From positions 1 through 16,397 of the forward strand of contig JAZUEK010000062.1 in assembly GCA_045640165.1 (NCBI GenBank): 16,397 nt of DNA, in the 5' to 3' direction. The position numbers and the translations under genes are program-made. Positions 7,097-13,554 of this stretch are shown one piece after another (the first letter of the stretch is position 1; each line of letters opens with the position of its first letter). The stretch is from RGIG426 sp045640165. GTDB lineage: Bacteria > Bacillota > Clostridia > Oscillospirales > Acutalibacteraceae. The notes below the pieces were generated by a model. That model worked only from the letters and a program-made list of their open reading frames with translations. It was not told where the DNA came from and did not search any database.

Positions 7097-8008
7097 TTAT
7101 TTTTCGATGGTAAAACCGAATTCGCCGAGCGAACCTTGGCGGTTGCGCCAGTCGGGCTTCACTTTTACCCAGCATTGCAGGTTGACTTTGGCGTCCAGCA
7201 TCTGTTCCATATCCGCCCGGGCGAGCGAGCCGATTTCTTTGAGCATCGCGCCTTTTTTGCCGATAATCATACCTTTGTGGCTCTCGCGTTCGCAGTAGAT
7301 GTAGGCTTCGATGTCCACCACCGTGCCGTTTTTACCCTCGTGCTCGCCCATGCGCTCAATGACGACGGCGATGCCGTGGGGAATTTCCTGCTGTAACAGA
7401 TGGAGCATTTTCTCGCGGATGAGTTCGGCGGCGATGAGGCGCTCCGGTTGGTCGGTGACGGCGTCGTCGGGGAAGAAGTGGGGACTTTCGAACGCGTAGT
7501 CGGAAAGCGCTTTTTCCAGTTCGTCCACGCCCTCGCCGGTAACGGCGGACAGCGGTAAAATCGCGTCGAAGTCATAGGCGTCTTTCCACGCGGCAATGCA
7601 CGAAAGCAGTTTTTCTTTCTTTTCGAGCAGGTCGATTTTGTTGATGACGAGCACCGCCGGCAGTTGCTCTTTTTTCAGCCGGTTAAGCAATTCCTGCTCT
7701 TGCTCGCGGATTTCGTCGGTCGGCTCCACGACCAAAATCGCGCCGTCCACGCCGGACATCGCCTCGCCGATAGAGCGAACCATAAAGTCCCCCAGTTTTG
7801 TACGGGGGCGGTGTGCGCCGGGGGTGTCGAGAAAGACGAGTTGGGTGGCGCCGTCGGTCTTAACGCCCATAATGCGGTTGCGCGTGGTCTGCGGTTTATC
7901 CGAGACGATGGCGACCTTTTGCCCCACCAAACGGTTGAGCAACGAGGATTTGCCGACGTTCGGGCGACCGATGAGCGCCAAAAAGGCGCTGCGTGTAGTT
8001 TCAGCCAT
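7097..8008 (-). CDS. era: GTPase Era
   Basis: Era is an essential GTPase that binds the 3' end of 16S rRNA and helps mature the 30S subunit. The 303-residue protein has normal length. GTPase motifs: G1 GRPNVGKS (14-21), a TT in switch I (41-42), G3 DTPG (61-64), G4 NKID (123-126) and G5 SAV (154-156). The C-terminal KH domain carries HKGMIIGKKGAMLKEIG (244-260), the RNA-binding GxxG region. The ATG at 8008 is preceded by AGGGGG, and the gene begins 14 nt after ybeY, its functional partner in 16S rRNA 3'-end processing. The gap to the yqzL-like gene is 71 nt without a clear terminator, so transcription probably continues. Confidence 0.98.
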   Translation of the reverse strand: MAETTRSAFLALIGRPNVGKSSLLNRLVGQKVAIVSDKPQTTRNRIMGVKTDGATQLVFLDTPGAHRPRTKLGDFMVRSIGEAMSGVDGAILVVEPTDEIREQEQELLNRLKKEQLPAVLVINKIDLLEKKEKLLSCIAAWKDAYDFDAILPLSAVTGEGVDELEKALSDYAFESPHFFPDDAVTDQPERLIAAELIREKMLHLLQQEIPHGIAVVIERMGEHEGKNGTVVDIEAYIYCERESHKGMIIGKKGAMLKEIGSLARADMEQMLDAKVNLQCWVKVKPDWRNRQGSLGEFGFTIEK

Positions 8009-8022
8009 AATCTACCCCCTGA

Positions 8023-8538
8023 TTATTGTTCCTCGGGCGCATCCACAAAGGAGTCTTCGCGAGACAGGCCCAGTTTTGCCATCACGGTTTCTTCTTTTTC
8101 GCGCATCCGCACCGCCTCGAGGCCGCCGTTTACGTGGTCATAGCCGAGCAGATGCAATACCGAATGAACGGTTAAATAGCCGACCTCGCGCTGAAGCGAG
8201 TGGCCGAACTGCGCCGCTTGCTCTTGCGCACGCTCAAACGAGAGCACCACGTCGCCGAGCAGCGCCGCGCCGGAGGCCGGATCGTGGTCGTATTCGCCGT
8301 TTTCGCCGAGCGGAAAGGACAGCACGTCGGTGGCGCGATCCACTTGGCGGAACTGTCGATTGAGTTCGTGGATTTGTTCGTTGTCCACGATGGAAACGTC
8401 AATGAGCGCCGGTTCGGGGAAATTTTCGGTTTGGAGCGTCGCCTCACAGCACCGGCGAATGAGCATCCGTGTGCCGGCAGGAATGCGGACGATTTTTTGC
8501 TTGTTTTCAATGGTTACTTTTGCTTTTGCTTTTGCCAT
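8023..8538 (-). CDS. ybeY: Endoribonuclease YbeY
   Basis: YbeY is a single-strand-specific metallo-RNase that takes part in 16S rRNA 3'-end maturation and 70S ribosome quality control. The zinc-binding signature HxxxHxxxxxH is present as HSVLHLLGYDH with H125, H129 and H135; the family segment NRQFRQVDRATDVLSFP lies at 60-76. ATG 8538 follows AAAGGAG by 7 nt and gives 171 residues; longer in-frame starts run back into phoH and lack a ribosome site. The 5' end overlaps the phoH 3' end by 32 nt, so translation is probably coupled. The N-terminus is lysine-rich (MAKAKAKVTIENKQK), partly because it shares DNA with the phoH tail. Confidence 0.96.
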   Translation of the reverse strand: MAKAKAKVTIENKQKIVRIPAGTRMLIRRCCEATLQTENFPEPALIDVSIVDNEQIHELNRQFRQVDRATDVLSFPLGENGEYDHDPASGAALLGDVVLSFERAQEQAAQFGHSLQREVGYLTVHSVLHLLGYDHVNGGLEAVRMREKEETVMAKLGLSREDSFVDAPEEQ

Positions 8539-9535
8539 TTTGGGACTCCTTTCGGTGGTTGGTGGGGTGGGAGTTTTTCTGTTTTGCGGTTTCATACGCT
8601 TCGTAGGCGGCGACAATCCGCTGAACGAGCGGATGGCGCACCACGTCTTTTTGGGTGAGGGTGCAAATCGCGACGTCTTCCACGCCGTCCAGCACTTTCA
8701 TCACTTCTTTTAAGCCGCTTTTGCTCGAGCCGGGCAAGTCCACCTGCGTCACGTCGCCGGTGACCACCATTTTCGAGTTGAAACCAAGGCGCGTGAGGAA
8801 CATTTTCATCTGCTCGGGCGTGGTGTTTTGCGCCTCGTCGAGGATGATGAAACTGTCGTCGAGCGTGCGGCCGCGCATATACGCGAGCGGCGCGATTTCG
8901 ATGTTGCCGCGTTCGAGGTATTTCTGGTACGTTTCCGCGCCGAGCATATCGAACAAGGCATCATACAGCGGACGGAGATACGGGTCGACTTTCGATTGCA
9001 AATCGCCCGGGAGAAAGCCCAGTTTTTCGCCGGCTTCCACCGCAGGCCGCGTAAGGATAATGCGGTTGATTTCCTTGGCGCGGAAAGCGTTGACCGCCAT
9101 CGCTACCGCGAGATAGGTTTTACCGGTGCCGGCAGGGCCGACGCCGAGCACCACCGTGTTGTCGCGGATGGCGTCCACGTATTGTTTTTGGCCGAGGGTT
9201 TTCGGCTTGACGGGTTTGCCTTTGGCGGTAATCACCACGCCGTCCGCCGCGAGTTGAGAGAGGCTTGCGTCGCCGCCCTCGTCCACGAGCATCAGCACGT
9301 AGCGTACGTTTTGCTCGCCGAGTTGTTCGCCGCGGTTGATGAGCGTTAAAAGCCCTCGCACCGCGCGCACGGCTTTGTCCACGTCTTCCGCTTCTCCGGT
9401 GATTTTAAGGTCGCCGCCGCGAATGACGATGTCTACGTTGTAATGTTGTTCAATCAGCCGCACGTTTTCGTCAAAACTGCCGAACAGCGAAACGGCTTGT
9501 TCCATTCTGTCAATGCTTAAAACTTGCTCGGTCAT
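8507..9535 (-). CDS. phoH: PhoH-family ATPase
   Basis: PhoH-like proteins are P-loop ATPases related to superfamily 1 helicases; the cellular role is not well defined, though they are regularly encoded beside ybeY and are thought to act in RNA metabolism. The 342-residue protein has an N-terminal KH-like region (about 1-70, VDIVIRGGDLKITG), Walker A GPAGTGKT (133-140), Walker B ILDEAQN (231-237) and TGDVTQVDLP (259-268). ATG 9535 stands 6 nt after AGGAGG; an upstream extension of 21 codons would cross the promoter and is rejected. It is the first gene of the long minus-strand block, with a leader of about 28 nt. The C-terminal tail after residue 318 is lysine/serine-rich and overlaps ybeY. 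Confidence 0.96.
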   Translation of the reverse strand: MTEQVLSIDRMEQAVSLFGSFDENVRLIEQHYNVDIVIRGGDLKITGEAEDVDKAVRAVRGLLTLINRGEQLGEQNVRYVLMLVDEGGDASLSQLAADGVVITAKGKPVKPKTLGQKQYVDAIRDNTVVLGVGPAGTGKTYLAVAMAVNAFRAKEINRIILTRPAVEAGEKLGFLPGDLQSKVDPYLRPLYDALFDMLGAETYQKYLERGNIEIAPLAYMRGRTLDDSFIILDEAQNTTPEQMKMFLTRLGFNSKMVVTGDVTQVDLPGSSKSGLKEVMKVLDGVEDVAICTLTQKDVVRHPLVQRIVAAYEAYETAKQKNSHPTNHRKESQNGKSKSKSNH

Positions 9536-9569
9536 GCCGCGCCTCCTTTTTTGCAGACATATATACTGC

Positions 9570-9598
9570 ATTATACCACAGTTTTCCATGTTTGTCAT
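9570..9598 (-). promoter_or_regulatory. Promoter of the phoH-to-tsaD block
   Basis: Minus-strand ATGACA (9593-9598), 17 nt, then a perfect TATAAT (9570-9575) preceded by TGG, an extended -10. Predicted start near 9563. The early leader contains an inverted repeat TGCAG / CTGCA with a 9-nt spacer (9552-9570). Confidence 0.85.
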
Positions 9599-9661
9599 AA
9601 TTTTTGTGGAAATTTTCGAAAAATTCTTTGCCGCCGTCGGTCAAAGCGTCAAAAATCTCCG

Positions 9662-9691
9662 CGGACAAGGGGGCAAACGGGCGCATATAGT
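9662..9691 (+). promoter_or_regulatory. Weak candidate promoter for the DUF3343/desulfurase pair
   Basis: CGGACA (9662-9667), 18 nt, then TATAGT (9686-9691), upstream of the first gene on the plus strand. The -35 matches only four of six bases. The rest of the 218-nt divergent gap (9536-9753) holds the phoH promoter and leader and nothing else I can support. Confidence 0.3.
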
Positions 9692-9753
9692 GGGGGTAGC
9701 ACGCAGGGAACTTTTTTGCGTGTGGGATTTTGGCATAGGGAGGCGTTTTTTCT

Positions 9754-9990
9754 ATGGAGAAAACGATACGATACGGCGTCGGCTCGGTCAGCCGCGCCAT
9801 TCAAGGGCAAAAAGTGTTACAGCGCAACGGGTTTCGGGCATTCGTACACCGCACGTCCGGCAAGGCGGCCGGCGGTTGCGGTCATGTGCTGTGGGTGACG
9901 GCGGAAAACGAGTTGCGCCGCGCGCAGGCCGAGCGGCTTCTTCGCGCGGCCGGCATCCGCTTTACCGTTTTGGCGGAGGAGACGGTATGA
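9754..9990 (+). CDS. DUF3343-like protein, putative Se/S carrier
   Basis: A 78-residue protein with the layout of DUF3343 (Pfam calls this family putative Se/S carrier protein-like): an N-terminal strand, GSVSRAIQGQKVLQRNGFRAF (10-30) as the helix-strand unit that resembles the family's 'S-x-x-x-A-x-x-A-E-x-x-L' region, a single cysteine in GGCGHVLWV (C42) where the family has its CG motif, and a C-terminal helix-strand unit (52-75). GGGAGG lies 10 nt before ATG 9754. The stop overlaps the start of the desulfurase gene by ATGA, so the two products are made together, which supports a role as acceptor or carrier of sulfur or selenium from that enzyme. The similarity is judged by eye, so the family call is moderate and the function is inferred. 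Confidence 0.68.
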   Translation: MEKTIRYGVGSVSRAIQGQKVLQRNGFRAFVHRTSGKAAGGCGHVLWVTAENELRRAQAERLLRAAGIRFTVLAEETV

Positions 9991-11138
9991 TTTATCTAGA
10001 CAACGCCGCCACCACCTATCCGAAACCGCCGGCGGTGCTGGCGGCGATGGTGCGCGGACTGGAAAAATACGGCGGCAACCCGGGGCGCGGCGGTCATCGA
10101 CTGTCGCTTGCCGCCGCCGAAGAGATTTGGGCGTGCCGCGAGGCGGCGGCAAGCCTGTTCGGGTTTGACCGGCCCGAACGGGTGGTGATGACCCAAAACT
10201 GCACGATGGGGCTCAACATGGCGCTCAAAGGGTTGCTCGCAACCGGCGGTCACGCCGTTTGCTCCGACGTGGAGCACAACGCGGTGATGCGGCCGCTTCA
10301 CGCGCTTTCGGTTTCGGGAATGGCGTCGTTCGACACGGTGGAAACGGTGGTGGGCGACGATGAAAAAACGGTGGAAAATTTCAGCAAAGCCATCACGCCG
10401 GACACCACCGTTTTGTGCTGTACCGCCTGCTCGAACGTAACGGGGCAGGGGCTCCCGATTCGCGCGCTTGGGGCGCTGGCACGCGAGCGGAATTTGGCGT
10501 TTGTGGTGGATGGTGCGCAGGCGGCCGGGCTGTTGCCGCTTGATATGAAACGGGACAACGTGGATTTTCTCTGTCTGCCGGGGCATAAGGGGTTATATGG
10601 CCCGATGGGCACGGGATTGCTTCTTTGCAGCGACCGGTATCCGCTCGCGACGTGGATGGAGGGAGGCACCGGTTCGCGCTCGCTCAGCTTTTATCCGCCG
10701 GAGGAGTTGCCCGACCGCCTCGAATGTGGTACGCTCAACGTGCCCGGTATCTGCGGACTCCGCGCCGGTATGGAATGGGTGGAAAAACGCGGTGTGGTGC
10801 GCCTGCACGAGCGCGAGCGGCAGGTGATGGAGCCGCTTGCTGCCGCACTCGCCGCCACGTCGGGAGTGACGATTCACTCTGCGCCGCTGCACGCGTCAAA
10901 CGCGCCGCTTGTCACGTTTACGGTGGACGGCGTTTCTTCCGAACGGGTGGCGGATGCGCTTGCCGCCGAAGACGTGGCGGTGCGCGCCGGATATCATTGT
11001 GCGCCGACGGCACACGCCAAATGTGACACGTTGGACGACGGTGCGGTGCGTCTTTCGCCGTCGGCGTTCACGGACGGGCGTCAAATCGAGGCGTTTTTGA
11101 AAATTTTTGACAAAATCGACAAAAAAAGATTGCAATAG
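9987..11138 (+). CDS. Cysteine desulfurase-family PLP enzyme (aminotransferase class V)
   Basis: The 383-residue protein belongs to the NifS/SufS-like class V aminotransferases, which release sulfur (or selenium) from cysteine (or selenocysteine) as an enzyme-bound persulfide. Visible features: YLDNAATTYPKPPAV (3-17), EHNAV with H97, VVDGAQAAG with D175 and Q178, the PLP lysine in LPGHKGLYGPMGTG (K201), and a catalytic-type cysteine C338 in AGYHCAP followed by H343. The ATG at 9987 overlaps the previous stop codon by ATGA; frame-open sequence further upstream belongs to the other frame's gene and is not coding here. The enzyme lacks the insertion that usually holds the HCHS loop of IscS/NifS and is closer to the 'cysteine desulfurase family' proteins that accompany DUF3343. 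Likely task: supplying S or Se to its small neighbour. No iscU or suf gene is nearby. Confidence 0.9.
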   Translation: MIYLDNAATTYPKPPAVLAAMVRGLEKYGGNPGRGGHRLSLAAAEEIWACREAAASLFGFDRPERVVMTQNCTMGLNMALKGLLATGGHAVCSDVEHNAVMRPLHALSVSGMASFDTVETVVGDDEKTVENFSKAITPDTTVLCCTACSNVTGQGLPIRALGALARERNLAFVVDGAQAAGLLPLDMKRDNVDFLCLPGHKGLYGPMGTGLLLCSDRYPLATWMEGGTGSRSLSFYPPEELPDRLECGTLNVPGICGLRAGMEWVEKRGVVRLHERERQVMEPLAAALAATSGVTIHSAPLHASNAPLVTFTVDGVSSERVADALAAEDVAVRAGYHCAPTAHAKCDTLDDGAVRLSPSAFTDGRQIEAFLKIFDKIDKKRLQ

Positions 11139-11158
11139 AATGGGAATTATAGTAATAT
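11130..11158 (+). promoter_or_regulatory. Promoter of cdaA-cdaR
   Basis: TTGCAA (11130-11135), exactly 17 nt, then TAATAT (11153-11158), in an A/T-rich island that begins in the last codons of the desulfurase gene. No terminator separates the two units, so read-through from upstream is also possible. Confidence 0.6.
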
Positions 11159-11218
11159 AGATATGTATAAAATAAAATCGGGAAGTATTTGCCGAAAAAG
11201 GAAAGGAGAAGCAGGCGA

Positions 11219-12112
11219 TTGTCGCCTCGTGAAAAAGCTATGGCGGAATTTTTCACAAACGTATGGGAACGTATCGTCGGATTGTTCTCTTCCATCAACA
11301 TCGCCACCAGTTTGTTGGATATTGTGGTGGTTGCGGCGTTGATTTATATGGTGTTTAAGCTGGTGCGTGACTCGCGTGCAGAACAGCTGGTCAAGGGCAT
11401 CATCTGGTTTTTGATTATCTACGTGGTGGCGCGGATTTTCAAGTTGACGACGCTGTTGTATATTATGGACATCTTCGTCACCAACGCGCTGATTTTGCTG
11501 GCGGTCATCTTCCAGCCGGAATTGCGCCGTGCGTTGGAACGGGCGGGCCATTCCCGTGTGGGAGCTTCGTGGTTCAGCTTCGGTTTGTCGGACGACGACT
11601 TGGCGCATAACGCTCGCGTGGACCAGGCAATTAACGCGGTGTGCGACGGTATGGAGTTGTTACAGCGCCAAAAAATGGGCGCGCTCGTGGTGTTTGAGCG
11701 CGCAACGCGCCTCGGCGAAGTGATGCTTACCGGCACGGAACTCAACGCCGAGCCGTCGGCGGAACTTGTCGGCAACCTGTTCTTTAACAAATCTCCGCTC
11801 CACGACGGCGCGGTCATCGTTCGCGACGGTAAACTTGCCGCCGCCGGCTGCATTCTTCCGTTGTCGGACAACCCACAAATCAAGAGCGATCTCGGCACGC
11901 GTCACCGCGCCGCCGTCGGTATGAGCGAAAACTCCGACGCGGTGGTGCTCGTGTTGTCGGAGGAGTCGGGCGAACTGTCGCTCGCGGTCTCCGGCGTGTT
12001 AAAACAAAATTACAGCCACGATTCCCTGCGGCTTGCTCTGCGCAATATGTTGCTTGAGCAAGACCCGACGGCGGATAAAAAACGGTGGTTTCAAAGGGGG
12101 CGTCAAAAATGA
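11219..12112 (+). CDS. cdaA: Diadenylate cyclase CdaA
   Basis: CdaA makes cyclic di-AMP from two ATP at the membrane; c-di-AMP controls potassium and osmolyte uptake and cell-wall homeostasis in Firmicutes. Three membrane segments lie at about 33-50, 58-75 and 80-98, followed by the DisA_N catalytic domain with DGA (196-198, in KSPLHDGAVIV) and RHR (228-230, in GTRHRAAVGMSE). The start is uncertain. TTG 11219 lies 10 nt after AGGAG (11204-11208) and gives 297 residues; ATG 11240 gives 290 but has no ribosome site in range. A still longer reading from TTG 11189 runs through the ribosome site itself and is unlikely. The stop overlaps the cdaR start by ATGA, as expected for an enzyme and its regulator. 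Confidence 0.95.
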   Translation: MSPREKAMAEFFTNVWERIVGLFSSINIATSLLDIVVVAALIYMVFKLVRDSRAEQLVKGIIWFLIIYVVARIFKLTTLLYIMDIFVTNALILLAVIFQPELRRALERAGHSRVGASWFSFGLSDDDLAHNARVDQAINAVCDGMELLQRQKMGALVVFERATRLGEVMLTGTELNAEPSAELVGNLFFNKSPLHDGAVIVRDGKLAAAGCILPLSDNPQIKSDLGTRHRAAVGMSENSDAVVLVLSEESGELSLAVSGVLKQNYSHDSLRLALRNMLLEQDPTADKKRWFQRGRQK

Positions 12113-13422
12113 AAGATGTTCTCCGTAAAAAATTGACGCTCACCGGCTGGATGCACAACACGAAAGCGCTGATTGCGGTGTCCGTGTTGCTTGCGGTGGT
12201 GCTGTGGGCGGTCGTGATGACCGACAACGCCACAACGCAACAGCGCTCCATCACCGTTCCGGTGACGGTCAGCCTCAGCGACAGTTACGCGAGCCAGGTC
12301 GGACTTCGCCTTATCGAAGACGTCCAGACCGACGTGACTGTGGTGGTGCAAGGCCCGTGGTCGACCATTACGGCGATCACCACCGACGATTTGCAGGTGC
12401 GCGCCGACGTGTCAACGGTGCAAAAATCCGGCAAACAGATGGTGACGCTCGTGCCCTCGCGCAACAGCAACACCGCCAATTACGAAATCGTGTCTTGCAC
12501 CCCGTCCCAAATTGAGGTGGAGTGCGACTATTGGGAGACGTTGACCGTTCCGCTGAACGTGGATGTGTCCGCGCTGAAAGTGGCAGACGAAAAAACGATG
12601 CAACTCGGTGCGCCCGTGCCCGACGTGGGCAAAGAGGGCACGCTCTCGGTCTCCGGACCGCAGAGCGTGGTGCGCAACATCTCGAAAATTACGGCAAAAC
12701 CCGAAGCGGAAGAGCTGCTTGGCGAAACGCGCAACTTTGCGCCGGAACTGAAAGCCGTCAACGAGAAAAACGAGCCGGTCAGCCTGAAAAACTGCACGAT
12801 TGAAGGGCTCGAGGGGCAAACGCTGACGCTGACGGTGCCGGTGGTGTTCTATAAAGACCTGAAAGTTTCGGTCGATTGGCACAATGCGCCGAAAGCGGTG
12901 AGAAACAACAAAGAGTTGTTGACCATCAGTCCGCAAACCGTTAAAGTCATCGGTCCGCAAGACGCGCTCGCCGCGCTCGGCGACACGCTGACGGTGGGAA
13001 CGGTGGATTTTGACCACTTGGTCGGAAAAGCCTATACGTGGAAATATCCGCTTGCGTTGCCGGAAGCGGTCTCCATCGGCGGCAACGTGAAAGAGGCGAG
13101 CGTGTCGCTCGATCTTTCCGGTTACAAGAAAAAAGTCGTTGCCGCGACGTTGAGCGACAGTTCCGTTACGTTCAAAAACAACGGTGCCGCCAAAAAGACC
13201 GCGGTAGAAAAACAGACCATTAACGTCACGCTTTACGGCACCGCCGATGCGTTGGATGCCGTGAAAGCGAGCAACTTAAAAGTGACGGTGGATCTCGAAA
13301 ACGCGAAAGAAAACGGCCTGAAAAACGCCGTCGGCACACTGGCCGTTTCCGGTGTGGACGACGTGTGGTTCTTCTATGGCAAAGATGCCGCCGGCGTGCC
13401 GGTCAGCGTAACCCTCTCGTAA
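12109..13422 (+). CDS. cdaR: CdaA regulator CdaR (YbbR-domain protein)
   Basis: CdaR is a membrane-anchored extracytoplasmic protein that modulates CdaA. The 437-residue protein has a short basic N-terminus, one membrane segment (about 19-38) and four YbbR-type repeats, roughly 46-139, 143-245, 250-336 and 342-437. Each repeat carries a strand-rich start and a turn such as VVQGPWSTI, VSGPQSVVRNI, VIGPQDALAAL and LYGTADALDAV. AAAGGGGG precedes the ATG at 12109 by 8 nt, and the ATGA overlap with cdaA fixes the start. In Bacillus the third gene of this operon is glmM; here a terminator follows and then lepA, so the cdaAR-glmM link is broken in this window. Confidence 0.93.
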   Translation: MKDVLRKKLTLTGWMHNTKALIAVSVLLAVVLWAVVMTDNATTQQRSITVPVTVSLSDSYASQVGLRLIEDVQTDVTVVVQGPWSTITAITTDDLQVRADVSTVQKSGKQMVTLVPSRNSNTANYEIVSCTPSQIEVECDYWETLTVPLNVDVSALKVADEKTMQLGAPVPDVGKEGTLSVSGPQSVVRNISKITAKPEAEELLGETRNFAPELKAVNEKNEPVSLKNCTIEGLEGQTLTLTVPVVFYKDLKVSVDWHNAPKAVRNNKELLTISPQTVKVIGPQDALAALGDTLTVGTVDFDHLVGKAYTWKYPLALPEAVSIGGNVKEASVSLDLSGYKKKVVAATLSDSSVTFKNNGAAKKTAVEKQTINVTLYGTADALDAVKASNLKVTVDLENAKENGLKNAVGTLAVSGVDDVWFFYGKDAAGVPVSVTLS

Positions 13423-13462
13423 TTTACGAAACGTATAATTTCCAAAAAATCTACTATTTGTT

Positions 13463-13498
13463 AAAAGCGGAAGCCGCTTTTGCGGTTTCCGCTTTTTT
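13463..13498 (+). terminator. Intrinsic terminator after cdaR
   Basis: AAAAGCGGAA-G-CCGC, loop TTTT, GCGG-T-TTCCGCTTTT forms a 15-pair stem with one G-T pair, ending in a run of six Ts (13493-13498). It separates cdaAR from lepA. Confidence 0.88.
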
Positions 13499-13536
13499 CG
13501 GAAAGCCCTTGGTGTACAAGGCGTTTTTCCGAAAAA
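13494..13536 (+). promoter_or_regulatory. Second hairpin before lepA, using the terminator T-tract as its 5' arm
   Basis: TTTTTCGGAAA (13494-13504) is perfectly complementary to TTTCCGAAAAA (13526-13536); inside, CCTTG (13507-13511) pairs with CAAGG (13517-13521) around GTGTA. The 3' arm ends just before the lepA ribosome site (AAAGGAG, 13539-13545). No convincing lepA promoter is visible between the terminator and the gene. Confidence 0.6.
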
Positions 13537-13554
13537 GGAAAGGAGTGATCCGTT

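Noticed and set aside
9700..9722. Inverted repeat CACGCA / TGCGTG upstream of the DUF3343-like gene
   Set aside because: Only 6 bp with an 11-nt spacer; too weak to call an operator.
9510..9800. Minus-strand open frame of 96 codons, partly protein-like (residues such as EIFDALTDGGKEFFENF)
   Set aside because: No ribosome site before any ATG, and it contains the phoH promoter and runs into the phoH start in another frame.
9513..9986. Long N-terminal extension of the desulfurase frame
   Set aside because: The family N-terminus (MIYLDNAATT) begins at 9987, and the extension runs through the DUF3343-like gene and the phoH promoter.
13434..13439. TATAAT after cdaR as a lepA promoter
   Set aside because: No -35 box at a suitable distance, and it lies upstream of the terminator.
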